A stretch of 64,000 nt of DNA, taken from Pseudomonas cedrina subsp. cedrina (GTDB lineage Bacteria > Pseudomonadota > Gammaproteobacteria > Pseudomonadales > Pseudomonadaceae). Where the stretch lies: assembly GCF_001983175.1 (NCBI RefSeq), contig NZ_MNPW01000010.1, positions 1 to 64,000 of the forward strand. Direction: 5' to 3'. The notes under the pieces were generated by a model. That model had not been told where the DNA came from and ran no database searches. It saw nothing but the letters and a program-made list of their open reading frames with translations. Positions 55,281-63,562 of the stretch are shown here, one piece after another; position 1 is the first letter of the stretch; each line of letters opens with the position of its first letter. A program made the position numbers and the translations under genes.

Positions 55281-56951
55281 ATGACAACAATAACGACCCC
55301 CGACTCGCGCTGGACGCGGCGGCGCGACGAGAAGCAGCGGCGGCTGGGGCTGGTCAGGCAGTTTGCAGACGGCGCGGTGTTGCCCAGCGACAGAATCGTC
55401 GAAGCCCTTGAAGCGCTGATCCTCCCCGGCGACCGCGTGGTGCTGGAAGGCAATAACCAGAAGCAGGCCGACTTCCTCTCGCGCTCCCTGGCCAAGGCCG
55501 ACCCGGCCAAGCTCCACGATTTGCACATGATCATGCCCAGTGTCGGCCGTTCCGAGCACCTGGACCTGTTTGAAAAGGGCATCGCACGCAAGCTCGACTT
55601 CTCCTTCGCCGGCACTCAGTCCCTGCGCATCAGCCAGTTGCTGGAAGACGGCCTGCTGGAAATCGGCGCGATCCACACTTACATCGAACTCTACGCGCGG
55701 CTGGTGGTGGACCTGATCCCCAACGTGGTGCTGTCCGCCGGTTTCATGGCCGACCGCGCCGGCAACATCTACACCGGCGCCAGCACCGAAGACACCCCGG
55801 CACTGATCGAACCCGCTGCCTTCAGCGACGGCATCGTGATCGTGCAGGTCAACCAGTTGGTGGACGACGTGACGGACTTGCCCCGCGTCGACATTCCGGC
55901 GAGCTGGGTGGATTTTGTGGTGGTGGCCGACAAGCCGTTCTACATCGAGCCGCTGTTTACCCGCGACCCGCGCCATATCAAGCCGGTGCACGTGCTGATG
56001 GCGATGATGGCGATCCGTGGCATCTACGAAAAACACAAAGTGCAGTCGCTCAATCACGGCATCGGCTTCAACACGGCCGCCATCGAACTGATCCTGCCCA
56101 CCTACGGCGAATCCCTGGGCCTGAAGGGCAAAATCTGCCGCAACTGGACCCTCAACCCGCACCCAACCCTGATCCCCGCCATTGAAAGCGGTTGGGTCCA
56201 AAGCGTGCATTGCTTCGGCACCGAGTTGGGCATGGAAAACTACATCGCCGCCCGCCCGGATGTGTTCTTCACCGGCCGCGATGGCTCGATGCGTTCCAAC
56301 CGGATGTTCAGCCAACTCGCTGGCCAATACGCGGTGGACCTGTTTATCGGCGCCACCCTGCAAGTCGACGGCGACGGGCATTCTTCCACGGTGACCCGCG
56401 GCCGGCTGGCCGGGTTCGGCGGCGCACCGAACATGGGCCACGACCCGCGCGGGCGCCGGCACGGCACGCCAGCCTGGCTGGATATGCGCCACGGCGACGG
56501 GCCAGAAGCCTTGCTTGAGCGCGGCAAGAAACTTGTGGTGCAAATGGTCGAAACTTTCCAGGAGGGCGGCAAACCGACCTTCGTCAACACGCTGGATGCG
56601 GTGGAAGTAGCGCGCAAAAGCGGCATGCCCCTGGCGCCGATCATGATCTACGGCGACGACGTGACTCACCTGCTCACCGAGGAAGGCATCGCCTACCTGT
56701 ATAAGGCGCGTTCCCTGGAGGAGCGCCAGGCGATGATCGCCGCTGTCGCCGGGGTGACCGCCATCGGACTGCGCCACAACCCCAAGGACACCGCGCGCAT
56801 GCGCCGCGAAGGCCTGATCGCCCTGCCCGAAGACTTGGGCATCCGCCGCACCGACGCCACCCGCGAGCTGTTGGCCGCCAAGAGCGTGGCCGATCTGGTG
56901 GAGTGGTCCGGTGGCCTGTACAACCCGCCCGCCAAATTCAGGAGCTGGTAA
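55281..56951 (+). CDS. mdcA: Malonate decarboxylase alpha subunit (malonyl-ACP:acetate transferase)
   Basis: Transfers the ACP thiol group between acetyl and malonyl, starting the biotin-independent malonate decarboxylase cycle. From MTTITTPDSRWTRRRDEKQR it is 556 residues, preceded by TGGAGCGACC; the frame from 55218 is not used. AGTQSLRISQLLEDGLLEIG, NPHPTLIPAIESGW and FGGAPNMGHDPRGRRHGTPA match MdcA proteins. First gene of mdcABCDEGHLM; TAA is followed directly by the mdcB ATG. Confidence 0.96.
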   Translation: MTTITTPDSRWTRRRDEKQRRLGLVRQFADGAVLPSDRIVEALEALILPGDRVVLEGNNQKQADFLSRSLAKADPAKLHDLHMIMPSVGRSEHLDLFEKGIARKLDFSFAGTQSLRISQLLEDGLLEIGAIHTYIELYARLVVDLIPNVVLSAGFMADRAGNIYTGASTEDTPALIEPAAFSDGIVIVQVNQLVDDVTDLPRVDIPASWVDFVVVADKPFYIEPLFTRDPRHIKPVHVLMAMMAIRGIYEKHKVQSLNHGIGFNTAAIELILPTYGESLGLKGKICRNWTLNPHPTLIPAIESGWVQSVHCFGTELGMENYIAARPDVFFTGRDGSMRSNRMFSQLAGQYAVDLFIGATLQVDGDGHSSTVTRGRLAGFGGAPNMGHDPRGRRHGTPAWLDMRHGDGPEALLERGKKLVVQMVETFQEGGKPTFVNTLDAVEVARKSGMPLAPIMIYGDDVTHLLTEEGIAYLYKARSLEERQAMIAAVAGVTAIGLRHNPKDTARMRREGLIALPEDLGIRRTDATRELLAAKSVADLVEWSGGLYNPPAKFRSW

Positions 56952-57785
56952 ATGCGCGCCCTTAAACTGCATGAACTCACCCTCGCTGAGCGCCTGGCCG
57001 ATAGGGCCGTCGATGCGCTGATCGATGAAGCGGACCTGTCGCCCAAACCTGCGCTGGTCGACCGGCGTGGCAACGGCGCCCATGACGATTTGCACCTGGG
57101 CCTGATGCACGCCTCGGCATTGTCGCTGTGGCCGATGTTCAAGGAAATGGCCGAGGCGGCGCTGGAATTCGGCGAAGTCGGCTTGCCCCTGCGCGAAGCC
57201 CTCGGCCGTCTCGGGCGTGAAGGTGAGCAGGCCATGCTCGCCACCACCGGCGGCGTAAACACCCATCGCGGCGCCATCTGGGCCCTCGGCCTGCTCACTG
57301 CCGCCGCCGCCCTGGACTCACGCAACGTCACGCTGAACGCAGCCCGCCTGGCCCTGCTCGATGACCGTTTTGCACCACGGCCGATGAGCCATGGCGCTCA
57401 GGTTGCCCGACGCTATGGCGCACGCGGTGCCCGTGAAGAAGCTCAGCTTGGCTTCCCGTCGGTGGTGCAGCGCGGCTTGCCGCAACTGCGCAAAAGCCGC
57501 CTGCAAAATGCCGGCGAACAGAACGCGCGCCTGGATGCCCTGCTCGCGATCATGACCGAGTTGGCCGACACCTGCGTGCTTTACCGCGCAGGCCCTGAAG
57601 GCTTACGGACGATGCAGCGCGGCGCCCAGGCGGTGCTGAATGCCGGCGGCAGTGCGACCCTTGCCGGTCGCCGCCAATTGCACGCACTCGACACCCAACT
57701 ACTGGCCTTGAATGCCTCCCCTGGCGGCGCCGCCGACCTGTTGGCCGCCTGCCTGTTTATCGACCGCCTCGACGGAGCGTTTTGA
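56952..57785 (+). CDS. mdcB: Triphosphoribosyl-dephospho-CoA synthase
   Basis: Joins ATP and dephospho-CoA into the precursor of the MdcC prosthetic group, 2'-(5''-triphosphoribosyl)-3'-dephospho-CoA. 277 residues. EADLSPKPALVDRRGNGAHD and TTGGVNTHRGAIWALGLL carry the CitG/MdcB motifs. Its TGA shares a base with the mdcC ATG (TGATG). The prosthetic group is then attached by MdcG. Confidence 0.94.
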   Translation: MRALKLHELTLAERLADRAVDALIDEADLSPKPALVDRRGNGAHDDLHLGLMHASALSLWPMFKEMAEAALEFGEVGLPLREALGRLGREGEQAMLATTGGVNTHRGAIWALGLLTAAAALDSRNVTLNAARLALLDDRFAPRPMSHGAQVARRYGARGAREEAQLGFPSVVQRGLPQLRKSRLQNAGEQNARLDALLAIMTELADTCVLYRAGPEGLRTMQRGAQAVLNAGGSATLAGRRQLHALDTQLLALNASPGGAADLLAACLFIDRLDGAF

Positions 57786-58084
57786 TGGAAACCCTATCCT
57801 TTGAATTCCCCGCAGGGCAGCCGCCAAAAGGCCGGGCGCTGGTGGGTTGCGTCGGCTCGGGCGACCTGGAAGTGCTGCTGGAGCCGGGCACGCCAGGCAC
57901 GCTGACGATTCAGGTGCAGACCTCGGTCAATGGCGCCGAACAACGCTGGCAGCATCTGTTTCAACGCATCTTCCAGGAACAGACGCCACCGGCCTTGAAC
58001 ATTGATATCCACGATTTCGGCGCCACGCCCGGCGTGGTGCGCCTGCGCCTGGAGCAGGGTTTTGAGGAGATCGGCCATGACTGA
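57785..58084 (+). CDS. mdcC: Malonate decarboxylase acyl carrier protein (delta subunit)
   Basis: A 99-residue acyl carrier that bears the dephospho-CoA-derived arm. The attachment serine is S25 in GCVGSGDLEVLLEP, a motif shared with citrate lyase acyl carriers. Start ATG overlaps the mdcB stop. It carries the malonyl and acetyl groups between MdcA, MdcD-MdcE and MdcH. Confidence 0.94.
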   Translation: METLSFEFPAGQPPKGRALVGCVGSGDLEVLLEPGTPGTLTIQVQTSVNGAEQRWQHLFQRIFQEQTPPALNIDIHDFGATPGVVRLRLEQGFEEIGHD

Positions 58085-58919
58085 CTTGCTCGCCAAACAC
58101 AGCTTCGTTGAGCTCGGCGCGCGGCAACGGGCCAAGGCCTTGCTGGATGCCGGTTCCTACCGGGAACTGATCGACCCGTTCCAGCGCGTCATGTCGCCGT
58201 GGCTCAGCCGCCAAGGCGTGGTGCCGCAGGCCGATGACGGCGTGGTGATCGTCAAGGGCAGCATCGACGGAAAACCTGTCGTCGTTGCCGCCATCGAAGG
58301 CAACTTCCAGGGCGGCAGCCTTGGCGAAGTGGGCGGCGCGAAAATCGCCGGCGCTTTGGAGCTGGCCGCCGAAGATAACCGCAAGGGCATCCCGACCCGC
58401 GCCGTGCTGCTGCTGGAAACCGGCGGCGTGCGCCTGCAGGAAGCCAACCTCGGCCTGGCCGCCATCGCGGATATCCACGCAGCGATTGTCGACTTGCGCC
58501 AGTACCAGCCGGTGATCGGCGTGGTGGCCGGCAGCGTCGGCTGCTTTGGTGGCATGTCCATCGCGGCGGGGTTGTGCAGTTACCTTGTGGTCACCCGCGA
58601 AGCACGCCTGGGCCTGAATGGCCCGCAAGTGATCGAGCAGGAAGCCGGCCTGGAAGAATACGATTCGCGCGACCGGCCGTTCATCTGGAGCCTTACTGGT
58701 GGTGAGCAGCGCTTCAACAGCGGCCTGGCCGATCGTTATGTGGCGGACGATGTGGCCGAGATTCAGCAGACCGTCAGCGCGCTGTTGCAGCAAGACGTGC
58801 CCGCCGAGCAGCGCAGCCGCCGAGTTGATTATTACCTGGCGCGCCTGGCCGAACTGGACGCTGCGCCACAGATCGACCCGGCGACCGTGCGCGCGTTGTA
58901 TCAAGGAGAACGTCCATGA
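58077..58919 (+). CDS. mdcD: Malonyl-S-ACP decarboxylase beta subunit
   Basis: With MdcE it decarboxylates malonyl-ACP to acetyl-ACP. From MTDLLAKHSFVELGARQRAK it is 280 residues, starting within the mdcC end (eight-base overlap). The fold is carboxyltransferase-like: VVAAIEGNFQGGSLGEVGG, and PVIGVVAGSVGCFGGMSIAA forms the oxyanion loop. Earlier frames from 58002 belong to a shifted reading and are not used. Overlaps mdcE by four bases. Confidence 0.94.
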   Translation: MTDLLAKHSFVELGARQRAKALLDAGSYRELIDPFQRVMSPWLSRQGVVPQADDGVVIVKGSIDGKPVVVAAIEGNFQGGSLGEVGGAKIAGALELAAEDNRKGIPTRAVLLLETGGVRLQEANLGLAAIADIHAAIVDLRQYQPVIGVVAGSVGCFGGMSIAAGLCSYLVVTREARLGLNGPQVIEQEAGLEEYDSRDRPFIWSLTGGEQRFNSGLADRYVADDVAEIQQTVSALLQQDVPAEQRSRRVDYYLARLAELDAAPQIDPATVRALYQGERP

Positions 58920-59686
58920 GAGGTTTGCACTGGTTCAACGCCTTGAGCGCCGGCGCGCCGCCCGTTGCGGGTTTGCCCAACTCATTAAAAGTGGCCGATG
59001 GCGCGCTGGGCGAACACGCCGTGCGCTTTATCGCCGTGGTCACCGACACACACAACCGTTTCCCCCGGGCCCGCAACGGCGAAGTCGGCTTGCTGGAAGG
59101 CTGGGGCCTGGCCAAGGCCGTCGATGAGGCCATCGCCCGAGGCGACAAACGCCCGATCATCGCCATCGTCGACGTGCCCAGCCAAGCCTACGGCCGTCGC
59201 GAAGAAGCCCTCGGTATTCACCAGGCCCTGGCGGCCGCCGCCGACAGCTACGCCCGCGCCCGACTGGCCGGGCACCCGGTGATCGGGCTGCTGGTGGGCA
59301 AGGCGATGTCCGGGGCGTTTCTCGCCCATGGCTACCAGGCCAACCGCCTGATTGCCCTGCGCGACCCCGGCGTGATGGTGCACGCCATGGGCAAAGCGTC
59401 GGCGGCGCGGGTGACCCTGCGTAGCGTCGAAGAGCTGGAAGCGCTGGCCGCCAGCGTGCCGCCAATGGCCTATGACATCGAGAGCTATGCCAGCCTTGGC
59501 TTGTTGTGGGAAACGCTGTCGGTTAGCCAGATCGAACAGCCCACGCCGCAGGATCTGGCGCGCGTCAGCGATTGCCTGGTGGGCGCGATCAAGGACATCG
59601 ACACCCCCGATTTGAGCGGCCGCCTCGGCGCAACCCATCGCGCCGCTTCCAGCCATGTGCGCCAACTGCTGCGGGAACAATGGTGA
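58916..59686 (+). CDS. mdcE: Malonyl-S-ACP decarboxylase gamma subunit
   Basis: Partner of MdcD in the carboxyltransferase-type decarboxylase pair. 256 residues, MRGLHWFNALSAGAPPVAGL. IIAIVDVPSQAYGRREEALG and GLLVGKAMSGAFLAHGYQAN are the MdcE motifs. The mdcG start overlaps its end. The start ATG lies within the ATGA overlap with mdcD. Confidence 0.95.
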   Translation: MRGLHWFNALSAGAPPVAGLPNSLKVADGALGEHAVRFIAVVTDTHNRFPRARNGEVGLLEGWGLAKAVDEAIARGDKRPIIAIVDVPSQAYGRREEALGIHQALAAAADSYARARLAGHPVIGLLVGKAMSGAFLAHGYQANRLIALRDPGVMVHAMGKASAARVTLRSVEELEALAASVPPMAYDIESYASLGLLWETLSVSQIEQPTPQDLARVSDCLVGAIKDIDTPDLSGRLGATHRAASSHVRQLLREQW

Positions 59687-60267
59687 ACGCCCACGACCTG
59701 CTCTGGGGCATGAGCCCGGCGCATTTGCCCGCTGATGCGCCGGGGTGGGCACAGCGTGCGATTGGCACGGTGGTGGTGCGTCGCGCCGTGGTCGCGCCGG
59801 GTTTTGTCGCGGTGGGAGTGCGCGGGCGTTTGCGTGAGCAGCGCTTTGCAGCCGTGATGCCGATTGACGCCGTGCAGCGGCGAGTCGCACCGGAAGCGTT
59901 GTGCGAGGTTGTCTCGACACGGGATCTACCGGCATTGCACGCCCTCGATCAGCTGCGACCGGTGTTGGCGCCCTTGAGCTGGGGTGTCACGGGCAGCGCG
60001 GGTTTCGAGTTGGCCACGGGCATTGAAGCGCTGCATGCCCAAAGCGATCTGGATTTGATTCTGCGGATGCCCAAGCCGCTTGATCGCAGTGATGCCCGCG
60101 ACCTCCTGGCCACCCTGGACAAGGCGGTGTGCGTGGTGGATATGCAACTGCAAACACCGTTGGGCGCCGTTGCCTTGCGTGAATGGGCCGGCCCATCGCG
60201 CCAGGTGCTGTTGAAAACCGCCAGCGGTGCCCGCCTGGTCCTTGATCCTTGGCAGGCGGTGGCATGA
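59680..60267 (+). CDS. mdcG: Malonate decarboxylase holo-ACP synthase (phosphoribosyl-dephospho-CoA transferase)
   Basis: Attaches the triphosphoribosyl-dephospho-CoA made by MdcB to the MdcC serine. 195 residues from the ATG at 59680, although the GTG at 59683 is equally placed in the overlap with mdcE. ATGIEALHAQSDLDLILRMP contains the catalytic acidic pair, a nucleotidyltransferase-like feature. Its TGA overlaps mdcH by four bases. Confidence 0.9.
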   Translation: MVNAHDLLWGMSPAHLPADAPGWAQRAIGTVVVRRAVVAPGFVAVGVRGRLREQRFAAVMPIDAVQRRVAPEALCEVVSTRDLPALHALDQLRPVLAPLSWGVTGSAGFELATGIEALHAQSDLDLILRMPKPLDRSDARDLLATLDKAVCVVDMQLQTPLGAVALREWAGPSRQVLLKTASGARLVLDPWQAVA

Positions 60268-61163
60268 GCAGCCTTTTGGTGTTCCCGGGGCAGGGCGCGC
60301 AACGGCCGGGCATGCTCAAGGCCTTGCCCGCCGAGGTGCTGGAGCAGGCCAGTGATGCGCTGGGTGAAGACGTTCGCGCATTGGATTCGGTTGAAGCGCT
60401 CGCGAGCACCCGTGCGGTCCAGCTCTGCCTGTTGATCGTCGGCGTGGCCCACGCGCGCCTGCTGCAACACACCCCGGATTACGTCGCGGGCCTGTCCATC
60501 GGGGCTTACCCGGCGGCGGTGATCGCCGGTGCGCTGGACTTCACTGATGCGCTCAGGCTGGTCAGCCTGCGCGGTGAGCTGATGCAGAACGCTTATCCAC
60601 AGGGCTACGGCATGACCGCCCTGATCGGCCCGGCGTTATCCACCGTCGAAACGCTGCTGGCCGAAATCCACAGCCCCGAGACGCCGGTGTACCTGGCCAA
60701 TATCAACGCCGATAACCAGACCGTCATCGCCGGCAGCGATGAAGCCATGCAGCGCGTCGCCAGCCGAGTGAAAGGCAACGGCGTTGCCAAGCGCCTGGCC
60801 GTCAGCGTGCCGTCCCATTGCGCGCTGCTGGAGCAACCGGCCCAGGCGCTGGCGCGGGCCTTCGTGCCGCTCAAGGCGCCACGTATCACCTACCTGAGCA
60901 GCACCCGCGCGCGGCCGATCCACAACCCCGAGCAACTGCGCGACGACCTGGCCTTCAACATGTGCCGCGTTGTCGATTGGCGCGGCACCGTGCAAAGCGC
61001 CGTTGAACGCGGCGTGCGCCTGCAAATCGAACTGCCTCCGGGCGCCGTGCTCACCGGCCTGTCACGGCGCGTCTTTGAACAAGGCACGGTGATCGCCTGC
61101 GAAGGCGCGCGCCTGGACACCTTGCAGGCCCTGCTGCAAGAGGAGGAGCGCCGCCACCGATAA
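60264..61163 (+). CDS. mdcH: Malonate decarboxylase malonyl-CoA:ACP transacylase (epsilon subunit)
   Basis: Loads the carrier from malonyl-CoA to prime the enzyme. 299 residues, FabD-like: LLVFPGQGAQRPGML near the N-terminus, active serine S78 in GLSIGAYP, and His in VPSHCALLE. Overlaps the mdcG stop by four bases. A 67-bp gap leads to the transporter genes mdcLM. Confidence 0.93.
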   Translation: MSSLLVFPGQGAQRPGMLKALPAEVLEQASDALGEDVRALDSVEALASTRAVQLCLLIVGVAHARLLQHTPDYVAGLSIGAYPAAVIAGALDFTDALRLVSLRGELMQNAYPQGYGMTALIGPALSTVETLLAEIHSPETPVYLANINADNQTVIAGSDEAMQRVASRVKGNGVAKRLAVSVPSHCALLEQPAQALARAFVPLKAPRITYLSSTRARPIHNPEQLRDDLAFNMCRVVDWRGTVQSAVERGVRLQIELPPGAVLTGLSRRVFEQGTVIACEGARLDTLQALLQEEERRHR

Positions 61164-61230
61164 AGCACCACCCAAGGCTTTCGAAGCACAAAAACAACAA
61201 TTTCGATCGAGCACTTTGAGGACAACGACA

Positions 61231-61623
61231 ATGATTATTTACGGTGTGGCGTTTCTGGCGTTCTGTACCCTGGCCGGCTTGTTTGTCGGTGAATTGCTGG
61301 GCAGGTGGATGGACATCCCGGCCAACGTCGGCGGGGTGGGCATTGCCATGTTGCTGTTGATCGGCCTGGGCAGCTACCTCAGCAAGCGCGGTTGGTTTAC
61401 CAGCAAGTCCGAGCCGGGCGTGAGCTTCTGGGCGGCGATTTATATCCCGATCGTGGTGGCGATGGCGGCGCAGCAAAACGTCTACGGCGCCATCAGTGGC
61501 GGCCCCATGGCGATTCTGGCGGGCACTTTGGCGGTGGTCCTGGGCTTTGCCCTGGTACCGGTGCTGGTGCGCATCGGCAATGCTGAGCCAAGCGCTGTCG
61601 TTCCCACCAAAGAAGCCGGGTGA
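61231..61623 (+). CDS. mdcL: Malonate transporter subunit MdcL
   Basis: Small membrane subunit of the two-part malonate carrier MadL/MdcL-MadM/MdcM. 130 residues with four hydrophobic segments: IIYGVAFLAFCTLAGLFVGE, GVGIAMLLLIGLGSYL, FWAAIYIPIVVAMAA and MAILAGTLAVVLGFALVPVL. It begins MIIYGV after GAGGA; an upstream in-frame ATG at 61216 lies before that site. Probably a proton or sodium symporter, by family. Confidence 0.92.
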   Translation: MIIYGVAFLAFCTLAGLFVGELLGRWMDIPANVGGVGIAMLLLIGLGSYLSKRGWFTSKSEPGVSFWAAIYIPIVVAMAAQQNVYGAISGGPMAILAGTLAVVLGFALVPVLVRIGNAEPSAVVPTKEAG

Positions 61624-61628
61624 TCTCC

Positions 61629-62393
61629 ATGTACGAATCGATGATGAAAGTGATCACCGGCTACGGCCTGATCAGCGGCTTTGCAGTGATCGGGCTGACG
61701 ATGTGGGTCTCCTATTGGATTTCCAACACCTTTACCAAAGGCCGCCTGCACGGCTCGGCCATCGCCATCTTGCTGGGGTTGGTGCTGTCTTACGTCGGCG
61801 GTGCGTTTACCGGTGGCTCCAAAGGTGTAGTGGATATTCCCTTGTTGTCGGGTATCGGCCTGCTGGGCGGGGCGATGCTGCGAGACTTTGCCATTGTGGC
61901 CACGGCGTTTGGCGTGAGTGTCGATGAGCTGAAACGGGCAGGCTACGTTGGCGTATTGGCGTTGTTTGTGGGCGTGGGTTCGTCGTTCATCGCAGGGGTG
62001 GGGGTCGCCATGGCGTTCGGCTACACCGATGCCGTGAGCCTGACCACCATCGGCGCCGGCGCGGTGACTTACATCGTCGGCCCGGTGACCGGTGCGGCCA
62101 TTGGTGCTAGTTCCGAAGTGATGGCGCTGTCGATTGCCGCCGGGTTGATCAAGGCCATTCTGGTGATGGTGATGACGCCGTTCGTGGCGCCGCTGATCGG
62201 CCTGAACAACCCGCGCAGTGCGGTGATTTTCGGTGGGCTGATGGGCACATCCAGCGGTGTGGCGGGAGGGCTGGCGGCGACTGATCCGAAGCTGGTGCCT
62301 TATGGGTGCCTGACGGCGGCGTTCTATACCGCGCTGGGGTGTTTGTTGGGGCCGTCGTTGTTGTTTTTGATCATGCGCGGGTTGGTGGGCTGA
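61629..62393 (+). CDS. mdcM: Malonate transporter subunit MdcM
   Basis: Large membrane subunit of the malonate carrier, with about eight hydrophobic segments in 254 residues. Start MYESMMKVITGYGLISGFAV; a GTG three codons upstream lies in frame in the overlap with mdcL. VAGGLAATDPKLVPYG and the repeated GxGG loops are typical. Last structural gene of the cluster; a tail-to-tail REP doublet and mdcR follow. Confidence 0.93.
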   Translation: MYESMMKVITGYGLISGFAVIGLTMWVSYWISNTFTKGRLHGSAIAILLGLVLSYVGGAFTGGSKGVVDIPLLSGIGLLGGAMLRDFAIVATAFGVSVDELKRAGYVGVLALFVGVGSSFIAGVGVAMAFGYTDAVSLTTIGAGAVTYIVGPVTGAAIGASSEVMALSIAAGLIKAILVMVMTPFVAPLIGLNNPRSAVIFGGLMGTSSGVAGGLAATDPKLVPYGCLTAAFYTALGCLLGPSLLFLIMRGLVG

Positions 62394-62419
62394 TCTCAAA
62401 TAAGCGCCGACCGATCTGG

Positions 62420-62498
62420 CCTCTTCGCAGGCAAGCCAGCTCCCACACTGAATGTATTCACAAATCAAAAATGTGGGAGCTGGCTTGCCTGCGATAGC
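62420..62498. repeat. REP doublet, GII-like, outward (tail-to-tail)
   Basis: CTTCGCAGGCAAGCCAGCTC then CCACA comes first and TGTGGGAGCTGGCTTGCCTG second, about 24 bp apart. Convergent gap between mdcM and mdcR; the right arm ends four bases before the mdcR stop. Confidence 0.9.
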
Positions 62499-62502
62499 GG
62501 TC

Positions 62503-63417
62503 TCAAGCCTGGCGATTGGCATACATCCGACACTCCGCCAGCAACGCCAGCAAATTCGGGTCGCGCTCCTTGGCTTTCAAGAACACCACGCCAATCTGCT
62601 GCTGCAACCGGTACCTGGGTTGCAGCGGTATCAGCTTCACGCGGTTCTCATACACCGCCGCAATCCGCCCCGGCAGCAGCGCATAACCCACGCCTGAACT
62701 GACCATGCTCAGCAGCGTGAAGATGTCGTTCACCTGCATCGCCACTTTGGGTTCAAAGCCCGCCTGCTTGAATACACGGTTGCCGTCCTGATGCGTGGCG
62801 AAGCCCTGGGTGAGGGTGATGAAGGTTGCATCACGCACGTCCGCCAGGTCGATTTGCTGTTCGCGGTCAAAGGGTGAGTCGGCCGGGGTGGCGAGGAAGA
62901 TGTCGTCGCTGAACAGCGCGATCTGTTCGCAGTCGGGGTCATTGGCGTGTTCATCCAGGGAGATGAGGATCGCGTCCACCTCCATGTTCTTGAGCTTGTA
63001 GAGCAGGTCGAAGTTGGAGCCCAAGATCAGGTCGATGTTGAGTTCGCTGCGGCGGATTTTCAGGCCCATGATCAATTGAGGCACGGTCTTGACCGTCAGC
63101 GAGTACAGCGATCCGAGCTTGAAACGTTCGGCGGAGAAGCCGGCGGCTTCGCGGGTGAGGCGCACGCTGTCGACCACGTCGGCCACCAGTTTCTGCGCGT
63201 GCTCTTCCAATACATAGGCGCTTTCCAGCGGCGTGAGGTTGCGCCCTTCGTGCTTGAACAGCGGGCAGCGCAGCGCGTTTTCCAGGGAGTGGATGGCGCG
63301 GTGCACGCTGACGTTGCTGGTTTGCAGCTCAGCGGCGGCGCGCGCCAGGTTGCCAGTGCGCATGAACGCCAGGAAGATTTCCAGCTTCTTGAGGGTGAAT
63401 TCTTCGTCGATCAGCAT
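62503..63417 (-). CDS. mdcR: LysR-family regulator of malonate utilisation MdcR
   Basis: A 304-residue LysR-type activator that in related clusters responds to malonate. From MLIDEEFTLKKLEIFLAFMR; a frame from 63486 adds 23 unconserved residues. The N-terminal winged helix-turn-helix (NLARAAAELQTSNVSVHRAIHSLENAL) is followed by a ligand-binding domain with GVGYALLPGRI near the C-terminus. It converges with mdcM and diverges from the hemolysin III gene. The candidate operator at 55167 would be its site upstream of mdcA. Confidence 0.93.
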   Translation of the reverse strand: MLIDEEFTLKKLEIFLAFMRTGNLARAAAELQTSNVSVHRAIHSLENALRCPLFKHEGRNLTPLESAYVLEEHAQKLVADVVDSVRLTREAAGFSAERFKLGSLYSLTVKTVPQLIMGLKIRRSELNIDLILGSNFDLLYKLKNMEVDAILISLDEHANDPDCEQIALFSDDIFLATPADSPFDREQQIDLADVRDATFITLTQGFATHQDGNRVFKQAGFEPKVAMQVNDIFTLLSMVSSGVGYALLPGRIAAVYENRVKLIPLQPRYRLQQQIGVVFLKAKERDPNLLALLAECRMYANRQA

Positions 63418-63562
63418 GGCCGTGGGCTCTTGTTCGAATGCGTTCGATTGTGCCCGTAAAACCTGCGGGCGTCCTCGGAACGTCATAAGCCGCTTGCACT
63501 CTTATGGCGAAGGCTGGAGGCTTGCCAGCCAACCCATATTGGTCACAGGAGGTCGGTTGCAG

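Noticed and set aside
5389..62498. Many repeats of similar sequence that could suggest a CRISPR array
   Set aside because: They are dispersed inverted pairs in intergenic gaps, not regularly spaced direct repeats, and no cas genes are present.
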